Shown here: positions 33,174-44,100 of the stretch, one piece after another
How positions within the stretch are numbered: position 1 is the stretch's first letter
Layout: each line of letters opens with the position of its first letter
DNA from: Hymenobacter pini
GTDB taxonomy: Bacteria > Bacteroidota > Bacteroidia > Cytophagales > Hymenobacteraceae
Assembly: GCF_020421205.1 (NCBI RefSeq)
Contig: NZ_JAIZZH010000002.1
Span: 434,001 to 498,000 of the forward strand
Direction: 5' to 3'
DNA length: 64,000 bases
Made by a program: the position numbers and the translations under genes
Notes under the pieces: generated by a model
Databases searched by the model: none
The model's input: only the letters and a program-made list of their open reading frames with translations
What the model was told of the DNA's origin: nothing

Positions 33174-33758
33174 ATGAAGCAGTGGTTTATCTTTGTCCTC
33201 ATCTTGCTTTCTGGCAGTCAGGCCTTACAAGCACAGGACCAGCATCAGGCCTTCATTAAGCGCATAACCGACACAATTGCCCATATAGGGGTAGTGAAGT
33301 GTGAATTGGTAAGCCGCATTGGTTACAGGCCACGCCAGTATACTCGCTTCGATTCGCTGCGCCGCTTTTGTAGTACCGCAGAGTTGCAGACGTTGCTGAA
33401 GTATAAGTCGCCGGCTGTGCGTGGGTACGCTTTTTGGGCGTTGTCGGAACGGCCAGAGGTTGATTTGTACCCGTTGCTACTCCGGCATCAGCGGGATAGG
33501 GCAGAGACAGCACAGATGTGTGGATGTTTCGGCTCCGTAATAACCGTAGCCAGTTCAATGCTCAATAACTATGAAGAAAGCCCACAGTATGCTCTTGATT
33601 CGCTAGATCCTGAGCGACGCAGAGGATACCTAGTGCTACGTGAGGAAGCCAAAGCTCGATGGCGCAAGAAAAGTCAGCGCCAAGAAAAGATGACGTCTAG
33701 AGCGCGACACCGCGCGAAACGTCGTGACGATAAGCTCTGGGCTCACGACGACTTTTAA
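33174..33758 (+). CDS. Secreted protein of unknown function
   Basis: 194 aa with signal peptide MKQWFIFVLILLSGSQALQAQ. The middle (STAELQTLLKYKSPAVRGYAFWALSERPEVDLYPLLLRHQRD) looks like one or two HEAT-type helical repeats. The last about 35 residues are strongly basic (RWRKKSQRQEKMTSRARHRA). Family not recognised. Its stop lies 10 bases before the AddA start. Confidence 0.65.
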   Translation: MKQWFIFVLILLSGSQALQAQDQHQAFIKRITDTIAHIGVVKCELVSRIGYRPRQYTRFDSLRRFCSTAELQTLLKYKSPAVRGYAFWALSERPEVDLYPLLLRHQRDRAETAQMCGCFGSVITVASSMLNNYEESPQYALDSLDPERRRGYLVLREEAKARWRKKSQRQEKMTSRARHRAKRRDDKLWAHDDF

Positions 33759-33768
33759 ACTTCCACCA

Positions 33769-36700
33769 ATGCCCCCCTCCTTCCGCATTTACTCCTCCTC
33801 GGCCGGCTCCGGCAAAACATACCAGCTCACCAAGGAATACCTGAAGCTGGCCCTGGCCACCGACGACGCAGCGTACTTCAAAACCATTCTGGCCATTACG
33901 TTCACCAACGACGCGGCCGGCGAGATGAAGGAGCGGATTCTGGGGGCGTTGCGGCGGTTTGCCCGGCTGCCGGTGGGAGTTACTGATGGGCTGCTGACGG
34001 AAATTGCCGACGAGCTGGCTCAGGAAGGCCCCTTGGCCCATCTGGAAACGCCCGAGGAGCGGCAGCAGGTGCTGCAGCAGCGGGCGGCGGCCACCTTCCG
34101 GCTGGCGCTATACCACTACGCCGATTTTGCCGTGAGCACCATCGACTCCTTCGTGCAGCGCATTGTAACGGCGTTTACGCGGGAGTTGGGGCTGCCCGCC
34201 ACGTTTGAGGTGGAGCTGGACAGCACCACCGTGCTGCAAAGCGCCGTGGCCCTGCTGCTGGACAAGGTGAACCGGGACCCGAATTCCGCGCTGCTGTCCA
34301 AAACAATTTCTGACTTTGCCCTGAATAAGGCCGAGGAGGGCCGCAGCTGGAATAATCTGCCCGAGGAGCTGGTGCAGTTTGGCCAGTTTTTGCTGAGCGA
34401 ACCGGTGCACGAGGCCGTAGAGCAGCTGCAGCAGCTGAGTCTGCAGGATTACCGCCGCCTCTACGACAAACTGCGCCAGCGCAAGCAGGAAATTGAAATA
34501 CTGGTGCAGCAAACCGCCGCTGTAGCCTTGGAAACCCTGGAGCAGCATGGGCTGGAAGCCGAGCACCTCAACGGGGGCACGAACGGCGTGTACGGGCATT
34601 TCAGCAACTGGCACCGCTGGCTGGAATTGCCGGCTACGGGCGGTCAGTTTCCCACGGCTACGGCTTTGAAACCTTTGGAATCAGGGGCGTGGTACAGTGC
34701 CAAGGCCAAGGCCGGTGCGTTGCGCGAAGCCGTGGATGCGGCCGCGCCGCTACTCGAGCAGACGTTTCGACAGCTGCTGCAGCTACGGGAGCGGCTGCTG
34801 CCCGACTACCTAGTGGCCGCGGGCATGCTGCCCTACGTGTTTCAGGTGAGTTTGCTGAGCGAGTTGAGTAAGGCTGTGGACCAGCTCAGCCGGGACCGGG
34901 GCGTGGTACTCATTGCCGAATTCAACCGCCGCATTGCCCAGATTGTACTGCGCGAGCCGGTGCCGTTTCTGTACGAACGGCTCGGTGACCGGTACCAGCA
35001 CCTGCTCATCGACGAGTTTCAGGATACCTCCGTGCTGCAGTGGAACAACCTGCTGCCCTTGGTAGAAAACGCCCTGGGTCACGGCAACCTCAGCTTGGCC
35101 GTGGGCGACGCCAAGCAGTCGATTTACCGGTGGCGGGGCGGGGAAATGGAGCAGATTCTGCGCCTCTACCAGAACCAGACCGAGCACCTATACCAGCGCG
35201 TGGCCGATGCGGAGCTGCGCCAGATTCTGACGGAGCGGTACCGTACTATCGACCAAGCGCTGGAAGCGCGTAACCTGAGCACTAACTACCGCTCGGGCGC
35301 GGCTATCATCCAGTTCAATAACGAGCTGTTTCGGTTTATCAGCGCCACCCACCCGTCTTTGCCCCTAGTAAAGGGCATTTACGACGCTGATTTTGTGCAG
35401 CAGGCCCCGGCCAACGCCCCCGCCAACGCCCACGTGGAGTTGCTATTTACCGATAACGACGCCCCCGCCTGCCGCTACGATGCCGCCCTGGGCACTTACA
35501 CGCCCGAAATCTTGCCCGGCTACCTAGTGGGCCAGACGCTGGATTACGACGAAAGCACCCTGTACTTGACGTTGCAACTGGTGGAAAAGGCCGTGGCCGA
35601 TGGGTTTGCGCTGCAGGATGTGGCCGTACTCTGCCGCACCCGCCAGACCAGCCGGCGCACGGCCAAATTCCTGAAGGAGCGGGGCTACGATATTATTTCG
35701 GCTGACTCGTTGTCGTTGGAGTTTGCCGAGGTGGTGAACCTGCTGGTGGTGCTGTTCCGGGTGCTCAACCAACCCGCCGATACCCTGGCCCGGGCCGAAG
35801 CCCTGCTGCTGGTGGACCGGGTAGTGCGCGGCCTCGACCCCTCACCTGAGCGGGCCCGCCACCACGCCGAGCTGGCCAACGCCGAGAGCGTGCAGCCCTT
35901 CTGGGACGAGCTGCGCGCCCTGGGCTACGATGTGCAGGAGCGGGAAACCGGCAACCTGGGCCTGTATGAGCTGACGGAGCGGCTGGTAGGCTTGTTTGGG
36001 CTGCTGGGCCGGGTGGCTGAGCGGGAGTACCTGTTCCGGTTCCTGGATTTGACGCTGGAGTACAGCCTGCGCTTCGGCAACAACCTTAACAACTTCCTGG
36101 CTTATTGGGACCAGAAGAAGAGTACGCTCAGCATCAACGCTCCGGCCGGGCGCAATGCCATTACCATCACCACGGTGCACAAGGCCAAGGGCTTGGCGTA
36201 CGGGGTGGTGCTTGTACCGTTTGCCGACTGGACGCTGCGCCCGCACATGAACACGCTGCTGTGGGGCCGCCTGCCCACCGAGGCCGACCGGCCCGTGGCC
36301 GAAATGCCCGGCGTGGCCGTGGTTGGGCTCAAACAGGATTTGCTGCACACTCCTTTAGCCGACCAGTACACCGAGGAAGTTGAAAAAACCTTCTTGGAAG
36401 GTCTGAATACGCTGTACGTGGCCCTCACCCGGCCGCGCTACCGCCTCTACCTGATCAGCCGCCAGCCTAAGCCCACCAAAACCAGCAAGGACGAAACGCC
36501 CTCCGATAAACCGGCCGCTACCGTAGCGGAGCTGCTACACCGCTTTTTGGTGAGCACCGGTCAGTGGCACGACGAGCAGATGGCCTATGTGCTGGCCGAC
36601 GCCCAGGGCCAGTTGCCGTTTGCGCAGCCTTCACCTACGAATACAGAAGCCAATAACGAACAACCGATAACGAATAACGAACTCGCCCTTACCAACCTCA

Positions 36701-37227
36701 CGAGTACGCCCTGGGAACAGCGCCTGCGCCTGAAGCAGCATGCCAACGCCGTATTCGACTTCGACGACCAGCAAGAGCAGCGCGAATGGAACCGCCGGCT
36801 GCACTACGCCCTGCGCCGGGTGAAGCAGGCCGATGATGTGGAGCGGGTAGCGGGCCAGCTCGTAGCGGAAGGTATCATCAGTACCCGGGAGCGGGCCGGC
36901 TTGTTGGAGCGTCTGCAGGAAGTGGTGCGCAACCCGCGCATGGCCCACTACTTCAGCCCTCAGGTGGCCGCCGAAGCCGAGCGGGAAATTCTGGTGGGCG
37001 GCACCCGCAAACAGGACTACAAACCCGACCGGATTGTGTTTGAAGCCCTGCCCGGCGGCCAGGGGCGACGCGTTACTATCCTCGATTTCAAGCTTCCTCC
37101 GCCCCACCCCGGCCACCGCCAGGCCCTGCAGCGCTACGCCACGCTGTTTCGGGAGCTGCGGTTTGAGCAGGTGTGCTGCGTACTGTATTACTTCGACACG
37201 CAGGAGGTGCAGGAGTGGGAGGCGTAA
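33769..37227 (+). CDS. addA: AddA-like UvrD helicase/nuclease subunit
   Basis: 1152 aa. Superfamily 1A helicase: Walker A SAGSGKT (11-17), DEFQDT (415-420), GDAKQSIYRWRGG, VHKAKGL (803-809) and LYVALTRPRYRLYL. The C-terminus has a PD-(D/E)xK nuclease core with Asp1087 (PDRIVF), Asp1106 and Lys1108 (DFK). This is the AddA/RecB type that processes double-strand ends for RecA recombination. Between the two domains a Glu/Asn/Thr-rich linker (about residues 955-975) is encoded by a repetitive DNA word. The AddB-like partner is 4 kb downstream, past four other genes. ATG 33769 precedes the Walker motif by 10 residues. Confidence 0.9.
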   Translation: MPPSFRIYSSSAGSGKTYQLTKEYLKLALATDDAAYFKTILAITFTNDAAGEMKERILGALRRFARLPVGVTDGLLTEIADELAQEGPLAHLETPEERQQVLQQRAAATFRLALYHYADFAVSTIDSFVQRIVTAFTRELGLPATFEVELDSTTVLQSAVALLLDKVNRDPNSALLSKTISDFALNKAEEGRSWNNLPEELVQFGQFLLSEPVHEAVEQLQQLSLQDYRRLYDKLRQRKQEIEILVQQTAAVALETLEQHGLEAEHLNGGTNGVYGHFSNWHRWLELPATGGQFPTATALKPLESGAWYSAKAKAGALREAVDAAAPLLEQTFRQLLQLRERLLPDYLVAAGMLPYVFQVSLLSELSKAVDQLSRDRGVVLIAEFNRRIAQIVLREPVPFLYERLGDRYQHLLIDEFQDTSVLQWNNLLPLVENALGHGNLSLAVGDAKQSIYRWRGGEMEQILRLYQNQTEHLYQRVADAELRQILTERYRTIDQALEARNLSTNYRSGAAIIQFNNELFRFISATHPSLPLVKGIYDADFVQQAPANAPANAHVELLFTDNDAPACRYDAALGTYTPEILPGYLVGQTLDYDESTLYLTLQLVEKAVADGFALQDVAVLCRTRQTSRRTAKFLKERGYDIISADSLSLEFAEVVNLLVVLFRVLNQPADTLARAEALLLVDRVVRGLDPSPERARHHAELANAESVQPFWDELRALGYDVQERETGNLGLYELTERLVGLFGLLGRVAEREYLFRFLDLTLEYSLRFGNNLNNFLAYWDQKKSTLSINAPAGRNAITITTVHKAKGLAYGVVLVPFADWTLRPHMNTLLWGRLPTEADRPVAEMPGVAVVGLKQDLLHTPLADQYTEEVEKTFLEGLNTLYVALTRPRYRLYLISRQPKPTKTSKDETPSDKPAATVAELLHRFLVSTGQWHDEQMAYVLADAQGQLPFAQPSPTNTEANNEQPITNNELALTNLTSTPWEQRLRLKQHANAVFDFDDQQEQREWNRRLHYALRRVKQADDVERVAGQLVAEGIISTRERAGLLERLQEVVRNPRMAHYFSPQVAAEAEREILVGGTRKQDYKPDRIVFEALPGGQGRRVTILDFKLPPPHPGHRQALQRYATLFRELRFEQVCCVLYYFDTQEVQEWEA
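36640..36690 (+). repeat. Word-repeat insertion inside addA
   Basis: ATAACGAAC-type words repeat (CCAATAACGAACAACCGATA followed by ACGAATAACGAAC), encoding NTEANNEQPITNNE. Reading frame is kept; the segment sits in the linker before the nuclease domain. Confidence 0.6.
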
Positions 37228-37241
37228 GTAGCCAGTAGTTC

Positions 37242-37294
37242 CACCAAACAAGAAAGCCAGTGCCGATAAATGGCGCTGGCTTTCTTGTTTGGTG
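37242..37294. terminator. Bidirectional terminator after addA
   Basis: 23-bp inverted repeat (37242-37264 / 37272-37294) with one G-T pair and a 7-base loop; serves addA (+) and the convergent gene ending at 37310. Confidence 0.9.
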
Positions 37295-37309
37295 TGGGCC
37301 CCGAAGCCA

Positions 37310-38872
37310 CTAGTTCATGCTGGCAATGCGTTTGAGTTCGGGGTTAGTAGGCTCATAAGTCAGGCCTTTGCGGGCATAGGCGCGGGCCCCGGCTAGGTCG
37401 TTGGCTTTGCCAGAGGCAATACTGGCTGCTAAGTACACGGTGGCTACTTGTTCAACATCAATCGTGGCATCCTTACGGGCATACGCCTGCTCAAAAGCAG
37501 TCAGGTATTTCTTTCCTTCAACGCGCTTACTGCCCATAAAGGCATCGTAGGCGGCACGGGCGTAGCTGTAGAGGTATGCCTGGCGCATGGGTGGTGAATT
37601 CCGCAGAAAAGGATACGTGGCGCTGTACTTATCGAGGCGCTGCAACAGCCCCACCGAGTTGCGGTGCACGTTGATTTCATCTTGCACTACTGCGCTTATC
37701 AACCCCTGTAGTTCAGGGCTGAGCCGGTTGTAACGGAAAGCCTGCAACAGCAACGGGAAGGCTTGCTCGGTGTGCTGCTGCATGGCCAGCATACGGCCGC
37801 GCTGCATAAAGTACACGTATGACAGTGAGTTACGGGTGCTGGTATCGGCTACGCTGTTGAGAAACGTACCGTACATGGTGCGATACGTGGCCGTGTCGCC
37901 GCGCTCCAGCAGAAACTTTTGGGTGATGGACCTGAAGGCATTCACGCATTCGTCGCGGTACTTGGTGGCCGGCTGCCGGGCGTAAAACTCCGTCAGCAGT
38001 TGCACATCTTCCAGCTTGTTGTAGTCGTTGCCCTGCAGGCGCGAGGCTAGACTTTGCGTGAGCAAGTATTTAGTTTCGGTGGCCGGAAACAGCTTCTCCG
38101 CCTTGCGCAGTACATGGTAGGCCTTCTCATCTTCGTCAGCCTGCAAGGCCAGCACGCCCTGGTTATAATACTGTAGCGAAATCAGTTGCGGCAGGGAAAT
38201 GGTTTTGTCGGCCTGAAACTTCTGCTTGAAGATTTCTTCTATGCCCTGCTGCTGCACCTCGCTCTGGCTTACCAGCTTGCTCTCCACCAGATACTCCACG
38301 TACGCCTTTTTGAACTTGGCGTCGGGTAGAAAGTACCCAAAAGTGGGCGCGGTGGTCTCTACGGTAATGTTGCTGGCTTGCGGATCAGCCACCAAGTACA
38401 CGTGAGTAGGCTTCTGGCGGATAGCATACGGAATGTGGTAATGCTCAAAAATCAGCGCGTACAGGGCCGAGGCGCTAACGCAGTTGTACACCCCGCTTTG
38501 CACCGTACGGTCGAAGGTGGCGGCATCCTCATACTTGGTCAGGAAGCGCTGGTGGGCCAGCTCGAAGATACTGCGCACCTGCCGGGCCAGTGGTTTTGTG
38601 GCAAGTTTTTCCTTATCAAGTTGAGCGTAGAAATCTGCCAGGCGAGTCTCGGCTTGTTGTAGCGAAGCGTCGGTGCTAGCTGGGTTTACGGCCAGTAGTT
38701 GGGCCAGATACTCTCGCTCGGTATGGGGCGTTTCGGGCGTTAGCGCCTGTTTCTCAAATGCCGAGGCATACGTCAGTTCAGTGGCATAACCGGCCGGCAA
38801 ATTTTGCGCGAATACCGGCTCAGCCGTTAATAGCGCCAAAGCCAGCGCCGAGTAGCGTAGCAATGTTTTCAT
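37310..38872 (-). CDS. Secreted transglutaminase-like protein with TPR-type helices
   Basis: 520 aa, signal peptide MKTLLRYSALALALLTAEPVFA. The N-terminal domain has a transglutaminase-like papain-fold triad: Cys131 in GVYNCVSASALYALI, His157 in KPTHVYLV and a third acid, probably Glu172 in ITVETT. From about residue 230 the protein is helical hairpins resembling TPRs (YNQGVLALQADEDEKAYHVLRKAEKLFP). Such proteins may be proteases or scaffolds; activity is unknown. Monocistronic. Confidence 0.7.
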   Translation of the reverse strand: MKTLLRYSALALALLTAEPVFAQNLPAGYATELTYASAFEKQALTPETPHTEREYLAQLLAVNPASTDASLQQAETRLADFYAQLDKEKLATKPLARQVRSIFELAHQRFLTKYEDAATFDRTVQSGVYNCVSASALYALIFEHYHIPYAIRQKPTHVYLVADPQASNITVETTAPTFGYFLPDAKFKKAYVEYLVESKLVSQSEVQQQGIEEIFKQKFQADKTISLPQLISLQYYNQGVLALQADEDEKAYHVLRKAEKLFPATETKYLLTQSLASRLQGNDYNKLEDVQLLTEFYARQPATKYRDECVNAFRSITQKFLLERGDTATYRTMYGTFLNSVADTSTRNSLSYVYFMQRGRMLAMQQHTEQAFPLLLQAFRYNRLSPELQGLISAVVQDEINVHRNSVGLLQRLDKYSATYPFLRNSPPMRQAYLYSYARAAYDAFMGSKRVEGKKYLTAFEQAYARKDATIDVEQVATVYLAASIASGKANDLAGARAYARKGLTYEPTNPELKRIASMN

Positions 38873-39094
38873 AGAATAATTGAAGTAAAGATGGGGCTAC
38901 CCTTAGCCCCTAAATCCTCGCAAGTTACTATCCGGCATCGATGTATTAGTGACGAACTTCCGGAAAACATTTTTAGCATCATCTATTCATCCTGCCGAAT
39001 ATAAAACTAATTTTTTTAGCAAAAACATGTAATTAAGTATCACCAAAGCACTGGCTTCGCGCTACCTTTACGGCCCCTCCTTTCCTTCTGCTCT

Positions 39095-40354
39095 ATGGCT
39101 GCTCCTCGTAAGGCCGCGCTTGGCTTCATCTTTTTCACGCTGCTGCTGGACGTAACGGGCATCGGCATTATTATCCCGGTAATTCCCACGCTCATCCGCC
39201 ACCTCACGGGCGGCACCGTGAGCGACGCGGCCCGGATTGGGGGTTGGCTGGTATTTGCCTTCGCCCTGATGCAGTTTTTGTTTTCGCCGGTGATGGGCAA
39301 CCTCTCCGACCGGTACGGGCGGCGACCGGTACTGCTACTGTCCCTGCTGGGCTTCACCTTCGATTATATTCTGCTGGCCTTCGCGCCCACTATCGGCTGG
39401 CTGTTTGTGGGCCGGCTGATTGCGGGCGTGATGGGCGCTAGCTTTACTACGGCCTCCGCCTATATTGCCGACATCAGTACGCCCGAAACCCGGGCTCAAA
39501 ATTTTGGCATGATCGGGGCCGCCTTCGGGCTGGGCTTTATTATTGGCCCCCTGCTAGGTAGCCAATTAGTTGGGTTCGGGCCTAAAGTGCCCTTTCTGAC
39601 GGCGGCGGGGCTAACGTTTCTGAATCTACTATATGGGTATTTCGTGCTGCCCGAATCCTTGCCCCAAGAGCGGCGGCGGGCGTTTGAGTGGAAGCGGGCT
39701 AACCCTGTCGGCTCCTTGCGGCTGCTGGGCCGCTACCCGGTTATAACGGGACTGGTGTCGTCGTTGCTGTGCATTTACATTGCCGCTCACGCCACCCAAA
39801 GTAACTGGACGTACTACGTGCTGGAGAAATTTCACTGGAGCAACGATGAAGTAGGCTATTCTCTATCTGCCATTGGGCTGCTGGTGGCTATTGTGCAGGG
39901 CTTGCTGATTCGGCGCATCAACCCGGCGCTGGGGGCCAAACGGTCGGTATTTCTAGGCATGGCGCTGTACGCGCTGGGCTTTCTGCTGTTTGCCTTTGCC
40001 ACCAAAGGCTGGATGATGTATGTATTCTTGGTGCCATACTGCCTGGCGGGCATTTCGGGGCCGGCGCTGCAGGGTATTATCTCGGGGCAGGTACCCGGTA
40101 ATCAGCAGGGCGAGTTGCAGGGGGCCCTTACCAGCCTGATGAGCCTCACCTCTATCGTGGGCCCGCCCCTGATGACCAACCTATTCTCCTATTTCACCGG
40201 CCCCAAAGCGCCCGTATACTTCCCCGGCGCCCCCTTCCTGCTTGGCACCGTGCTGATTTTGGTGAGCTTACTGCTGGCGGTCCGCTCGTTGGCCAGCTAC
40301 GTGGAGCCCGCTAAAGCCGAGGTACCGGCCGAAGCGGCGGTGCCGGGACATTAG
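39095..40354 (+). CDS. MFS transporter, TetA/DHA1-like
   Basis: 419 aa with twelve predicted membrane helices. Motif A-like [17 protein letters not shown] in loop 2-3 and the [13 protein letters not shown] start are typical of the TetA/DHA1 drug:H+ antiporter group. A drug-efflux role is suggested only by homology; housekeeping relatives are common in Bacteroidota. A TACCTTTA box lies 24 nt upstream. Its stop overlaps the convergent gene by 4 bases. Confidence 0.88.
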   Translation: MAAPRKAALGFIFFTLLLDVTGIGIIIPVIPTLIRHLTGGTVSDAARIGGWLVFAFALMQFLFSPVMGNLSDRYGRRPVLLLSLLGFTFDYILLAFAPTIGWLFVGRLIAGVMGASFTTASAYIADISTPETRAQNFGMIGAAFGLGFIIGPLLGSQLVGFGPKVPFLTAAGLTFLNLLYGYFVLPESLPQERRRAFEWKRANPVGSLRLLGRYPVITGLVSSLLCIYIAAHATQSNWTYYVLEKFHWSNDEVGYSLSAIGLLVAIVQGLLIRRINPALGAKRSVFLGMALYALGFLLFAFATKGWMMYVFLVPYCLAGISGPALQGIISGQVPGNQQGELQGALTSLMSLTSIVGPPLMTNLFSYFTGPKAPVYFPGAPFLLGTVLILVSLLLAVRSLASYVEPAKAEVPAEAAVPGH

Positions 40355-41046
40355 GATACTGGTTGGGTGGGGTACGCCTGCACCTCCAATCGGCTGCCCC
40401 CAGCCTGAATACCACTGAACTGGTAAGACTCTCCGACGGCATCTGGCAGAAGATAAAAACCACCGGTTTCCGCCACGCGCTGCCACTGTCGGGTGGCAAA
40501 TTCCAAGTACACCAGCCAAGAGGTACCGGCCAGCTGCTGATTTGGCCGGGGCTCCAGCAATTGCAGAAATACTCCCGCGGCATCGAGTCGGCATAAGTCA
40601 GAAACCAGTTGCTGGTGAAGGCCCGGAATTTCCGGCTCGGTGTGCAAGCGGAACAGGCCGGGGTACCGGCCGAACTCGTGTTCCAGCTCTCCCCATAGGT
40701 CAAGCCAGTCTCTGAATTCCTTACCCTGCGTTTCCCAGTCCTCCTCAGTAGTCAGCAGGCGCAGCTGGGGAGTACAGAATATTTCTCTGGGTTCCGGTTT
40801 TATCGACATGGCCGGCAGCGGCGGTTGACACCCAAACAGTTGCCCCACTGCCAGCAGAAGTTTCCGACCGGCTTCTTTAAGCAGATACCAGCCCCCCGCC
40901 ACTAAGCTAGCTACCAGCAGCAACGCGGCTACCGGAATAACGGCAACTAGCAGCAGTAAGATATTCTGCCATTGTTCCGCCCACGGAGTAGGGCGCGGAG
41001 GTGGCGGGAGCTGAATGGATTGCTGAACCCTGAAAACAGGGGGCAT
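40351..41046 (-). CDS. Membrane protein of unknown function
   Basis: 231 aa. A Pro-rich N-terminus is followed by one long or two short membrane helices (about 28-60, [31 protein letters not shown]), then a soluble domain of about 160 residues with acidic and aromatic character. No family recognised. Confidence 0.6.
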   Translation of the reverse strand: MPPVFRVQQSIQLPPPPRPTPWAEQWQNILLLLVAVIPVAALLLVASLVAGGWYLLKEAGRKLLLAVGQLFGCQPPLPAMSIKPEPREIFCTPQLRLLTTEEDWETQGKEFRDWLDLWGELEHEFGRYPGLFRLHTEPEIPGLHQQLVSDLCRLDAAGVFLQLLEPRPNQQLAGTSWLVYLEFATRQWQRVAETGGFYLLPDAVGESYQFSGIQAGGSRLEVQAYPTQPVS

Positions 41047-41133
41047 ACGGCACGTCTATCCTGGCAAACAGGCTATAACTACTCGCAAAATACTTACCCG
41101 GAATTGACAAATCATTCCACCATCAACCCACCG

Positions 41134-41141
41134 TATCTTTA
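41134..41141 (+). promoter_or_regulatory. -7-like box (TATCTTTA) of addB
   Basis: One-base variant of TAnnTTTG, ending 6 nt before the ATG at 41148, predicting a leaderless mRNA; a TTGACA word at 41103-41108 is not at the usual spacing. Confidence 0.4.
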
Positions 41142-41147
41142 CCCTCT

Positions 41148-44100
41148 ATGCTTACCGCTTCCTCCATCCCCGCCCCGCTTTCCCCCGTGCTGCCTGCGCC
41201 CGATGCCACGCCGTTTCTCAGGCGTATGGCCCGGGAGCTGGTAGCCCGGTACGGGGCCTCGGGCGAGCTATCGGACCTAGTAGTGGTGGTGCCTACGCGG
41301 CGGGCGGTGGTGTACCTGCAGAACGAGCTGAGCCTAGCCGCCGAGGCCGGGCAGGCGCTGTGGAGCCCCCGCATTGCGGCCATGGAAGACTATATGGTGG
41401 AGCTGGCCGGCGTGCAGGTGGAGGAGCCCATTGCCCTGCAGCTGCTGCTGTTCGAAATCATGCGCGGCATTGACCAACGGCTGGAATTCGACCAGTTCGT
41501 GGGCTGGTCGGCGCTGCTGCTGCAGGATTTTTCGAGCCTCGACCAGAACCTGGCCTCGCCTCGCAAGGTGTTCGAGTACCTGAGTCAGGCAAAGGCCCTG
41601 GAACGGTGGGATTTAGGGGCCGAGTATTCGCCCCAAAGCACTACTACAGCCTACTTCCGCTTCTGGGATGACCTGGAGCGGGTGTACTACCGCCTGCAAA
41701 AGCGCATGCGCCAGGACCGGTTGGCCTACCCCGGCCTGGCCTACCGCCTGGCCCAACGCCGCGTGCGGGAGCGGCTGGAGGCTGGCGAAACCCTGCCCCG
41801 CCATGTGTTTATTGGGCTGGGCTTTCTTTCGAAGGCGGAGGAGCGGCTGATTCGGCGGCTGCGCAAGGTGGGGCTGGCCGAAGTGTACTTTGATGGGGAT
41901 GCGTTTTATCTGGAAAAAGGCTCGCCCAACCGCGCTGGCCAGCACCTGAAGCAATACCAGGACCGGCTGGATTTGCCCTGGGACAACTTCGGGGGGCCGG
42001 CCGAGCTGTTGCGCCAGCTGCCGCGCACGGTACGGCTGGTGGGCATGGCCAATTCCTCCATACAGGGCAAAGTGGCCGGGCAGCTGCTAGCCGAAGCCCG
42101 TCGGCAACATCCCACCGGCACCGTGGCCGTGGTACTGCCCGACGAAACCCTGCTGCTGCCGGTGCTGCACGGGCTGCCGCCCAAGGAGGTGCCCGAGTAT
42201 AACGTGACCATGGGCCTCAACTTCCAGAGCACGCCCCTGTTCAACCTGGTGGATTTGCTGTTTGAGGTGCACCTTACCGGCGTACGGGAAGGCTCGCAGG
42301 AAACCGGCTACGGCGTGCCCCGCTACCACCACTTGGCCGTCAGCAAGCTGCTGCAGCACCCATTTCTGCGCCGCTACCAGCAGTGGCTGGACAAGCAACC
42401 CGAGGCTGAGCACCCCGGCTTGCTCGACCGGGTGTGCCGCACCATCATCAAGCGCCACGCCGTGCTGCTCACGGCCGAGGAGCTGGTAGAAATGGGCCAG
42501 GATCACCCGCTGCTCACGGCCCTGTTTGCCACCTGGAACAACTGCGACGACATCATCCGGGCCTGCTACACGCTCATCGACCTACTCAAAAAGGCCTATC
42601 AGGACCAGCACTCGGCTATTGAGGCGGAGTACCTGTACCTGTTTTTCACGCTGGTGAAGCGGCTGGAATCGGTGTTCGACTGCCGGGAACAGCGGCTGTC
42701 GGTGCGCTCCTTCCGGCGGTTTCTCTACGAGCAGATGAAGAACACCCGCTTGCCCTTCAGCGGGGAGCCCATTGCCGATGTGCAGGTGATGGGCCTGTTG
42801 GAAACACGGGCCCTGGACTTCGACCACGTTATCATCCTGAGCTGCAACGAGAACGTGCTACCGGCCCCCAAGCGCCACAGCTCCCTGTTCCCCTACGACG
42901 TGCTCACCACCTTCGGGCTGCCCACCTACGCCGACCACGAAGCTGCCACGGCCCACCAGTTCTGGCGGCTGCTGCAGCGCGCCCGGCAGGTGGACTTGCT
43001 GCACATCCTGCCCGGAGCCGAGGGCGTGCGCACCGGGGAGCGGAGCCGCTTTTTGCTGCAGATTGAAAACGACCTGGCCCTGCAAAACCCCGCGCTGGAA
43101 CTGCTGGATCTGACAGTTACTTCGGCTGACAGCCTGGAGCTATTAGCTGATAGCTCAATGGAAGAAGAAGCTAACAGCCAACAGCCAGCAGCTAACAGCC
43201 AGAAAGAAGCTACTGACCTCGTGCTGGAAAAAGATGCGGGCATGCTGCTGGCCTTGCGGGAGTTGCTAGACCGGGGCCTCTCGCCCACGGCCCTCAACCA
43301 ATACCTGAGCTGCTCCCTGCAGTTCTATTTCCAGCGGGTGGCGCGGTTCCGGGAGAACGACGAAGTAGAAGAAGCGCTGGGCCCTGATGGCTTCGGCACG
43401 GTGGTGCACGAGGCCTTGGAGGAGCTGCTGACACCCTTCGCTCAAACCATCCGCCGCAACGCGGTGAACCTGCGGGCTCCACTGCTCACCGCCGATGACG
43501 TTGCGGGTTTGGTGAAGCTGGCCCCGATTATGGTGGCCAAGGCCCTGCGCAAGGAGGAAGCCGGCCGCCACGCCCGCGCCGATGAGGGCCTGAACCACGT
43601 ACTGGGCCAGGTGGCCAGCCAGCTGGTGCGCCGCTACCTCGAAAGCCTGCTGGAACAGCCCGAGGCCCTGCCCCTGCAGATTCAGGGCTTGGAGGAGGAG
43701 TTGCACGCCACCGTATTCGTGCCCCTGCCCGAAACCGGCGAGAAGCTGCCCGTGCGCCTGCTGGGCAAAGCCGACCGGGTAGACCAGTTTCCGGATGGCC
43801 GCCTGCGGGTGGTGGACTACAAAACCGGCCTGGTACAGGCCCACGAGCTGCGCCTGCAGAAAAGCAAGGAATCGGCAGCCGATGCCGTGGCGCGCCTGCT
43901 CACCGATACTTCTTCCGCCGCCGATAAAGTGCGGCAGCTGTGGCTGTACCGCTTTCTGCTGGCTCAGCAGGGCCGCCCCGCCGCCGATGCCGCCATTATT
44001 TCCCTGCGCAACCTCGGGGCCGGGGCTATGTCGGCGGATATGAGTTTCCTAACGGCCGAAGGGCAGGACTTTGTGCAGCACAGCGAGGAGCTGCTGGGTC

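Noticed and set aside
39095..40354. MFS gene as a tetracycline-resistance determinant
   Set aside because: Family resemblance to TetA is general; no regulator or mobile context, and housekeeping homologues are common in the group.
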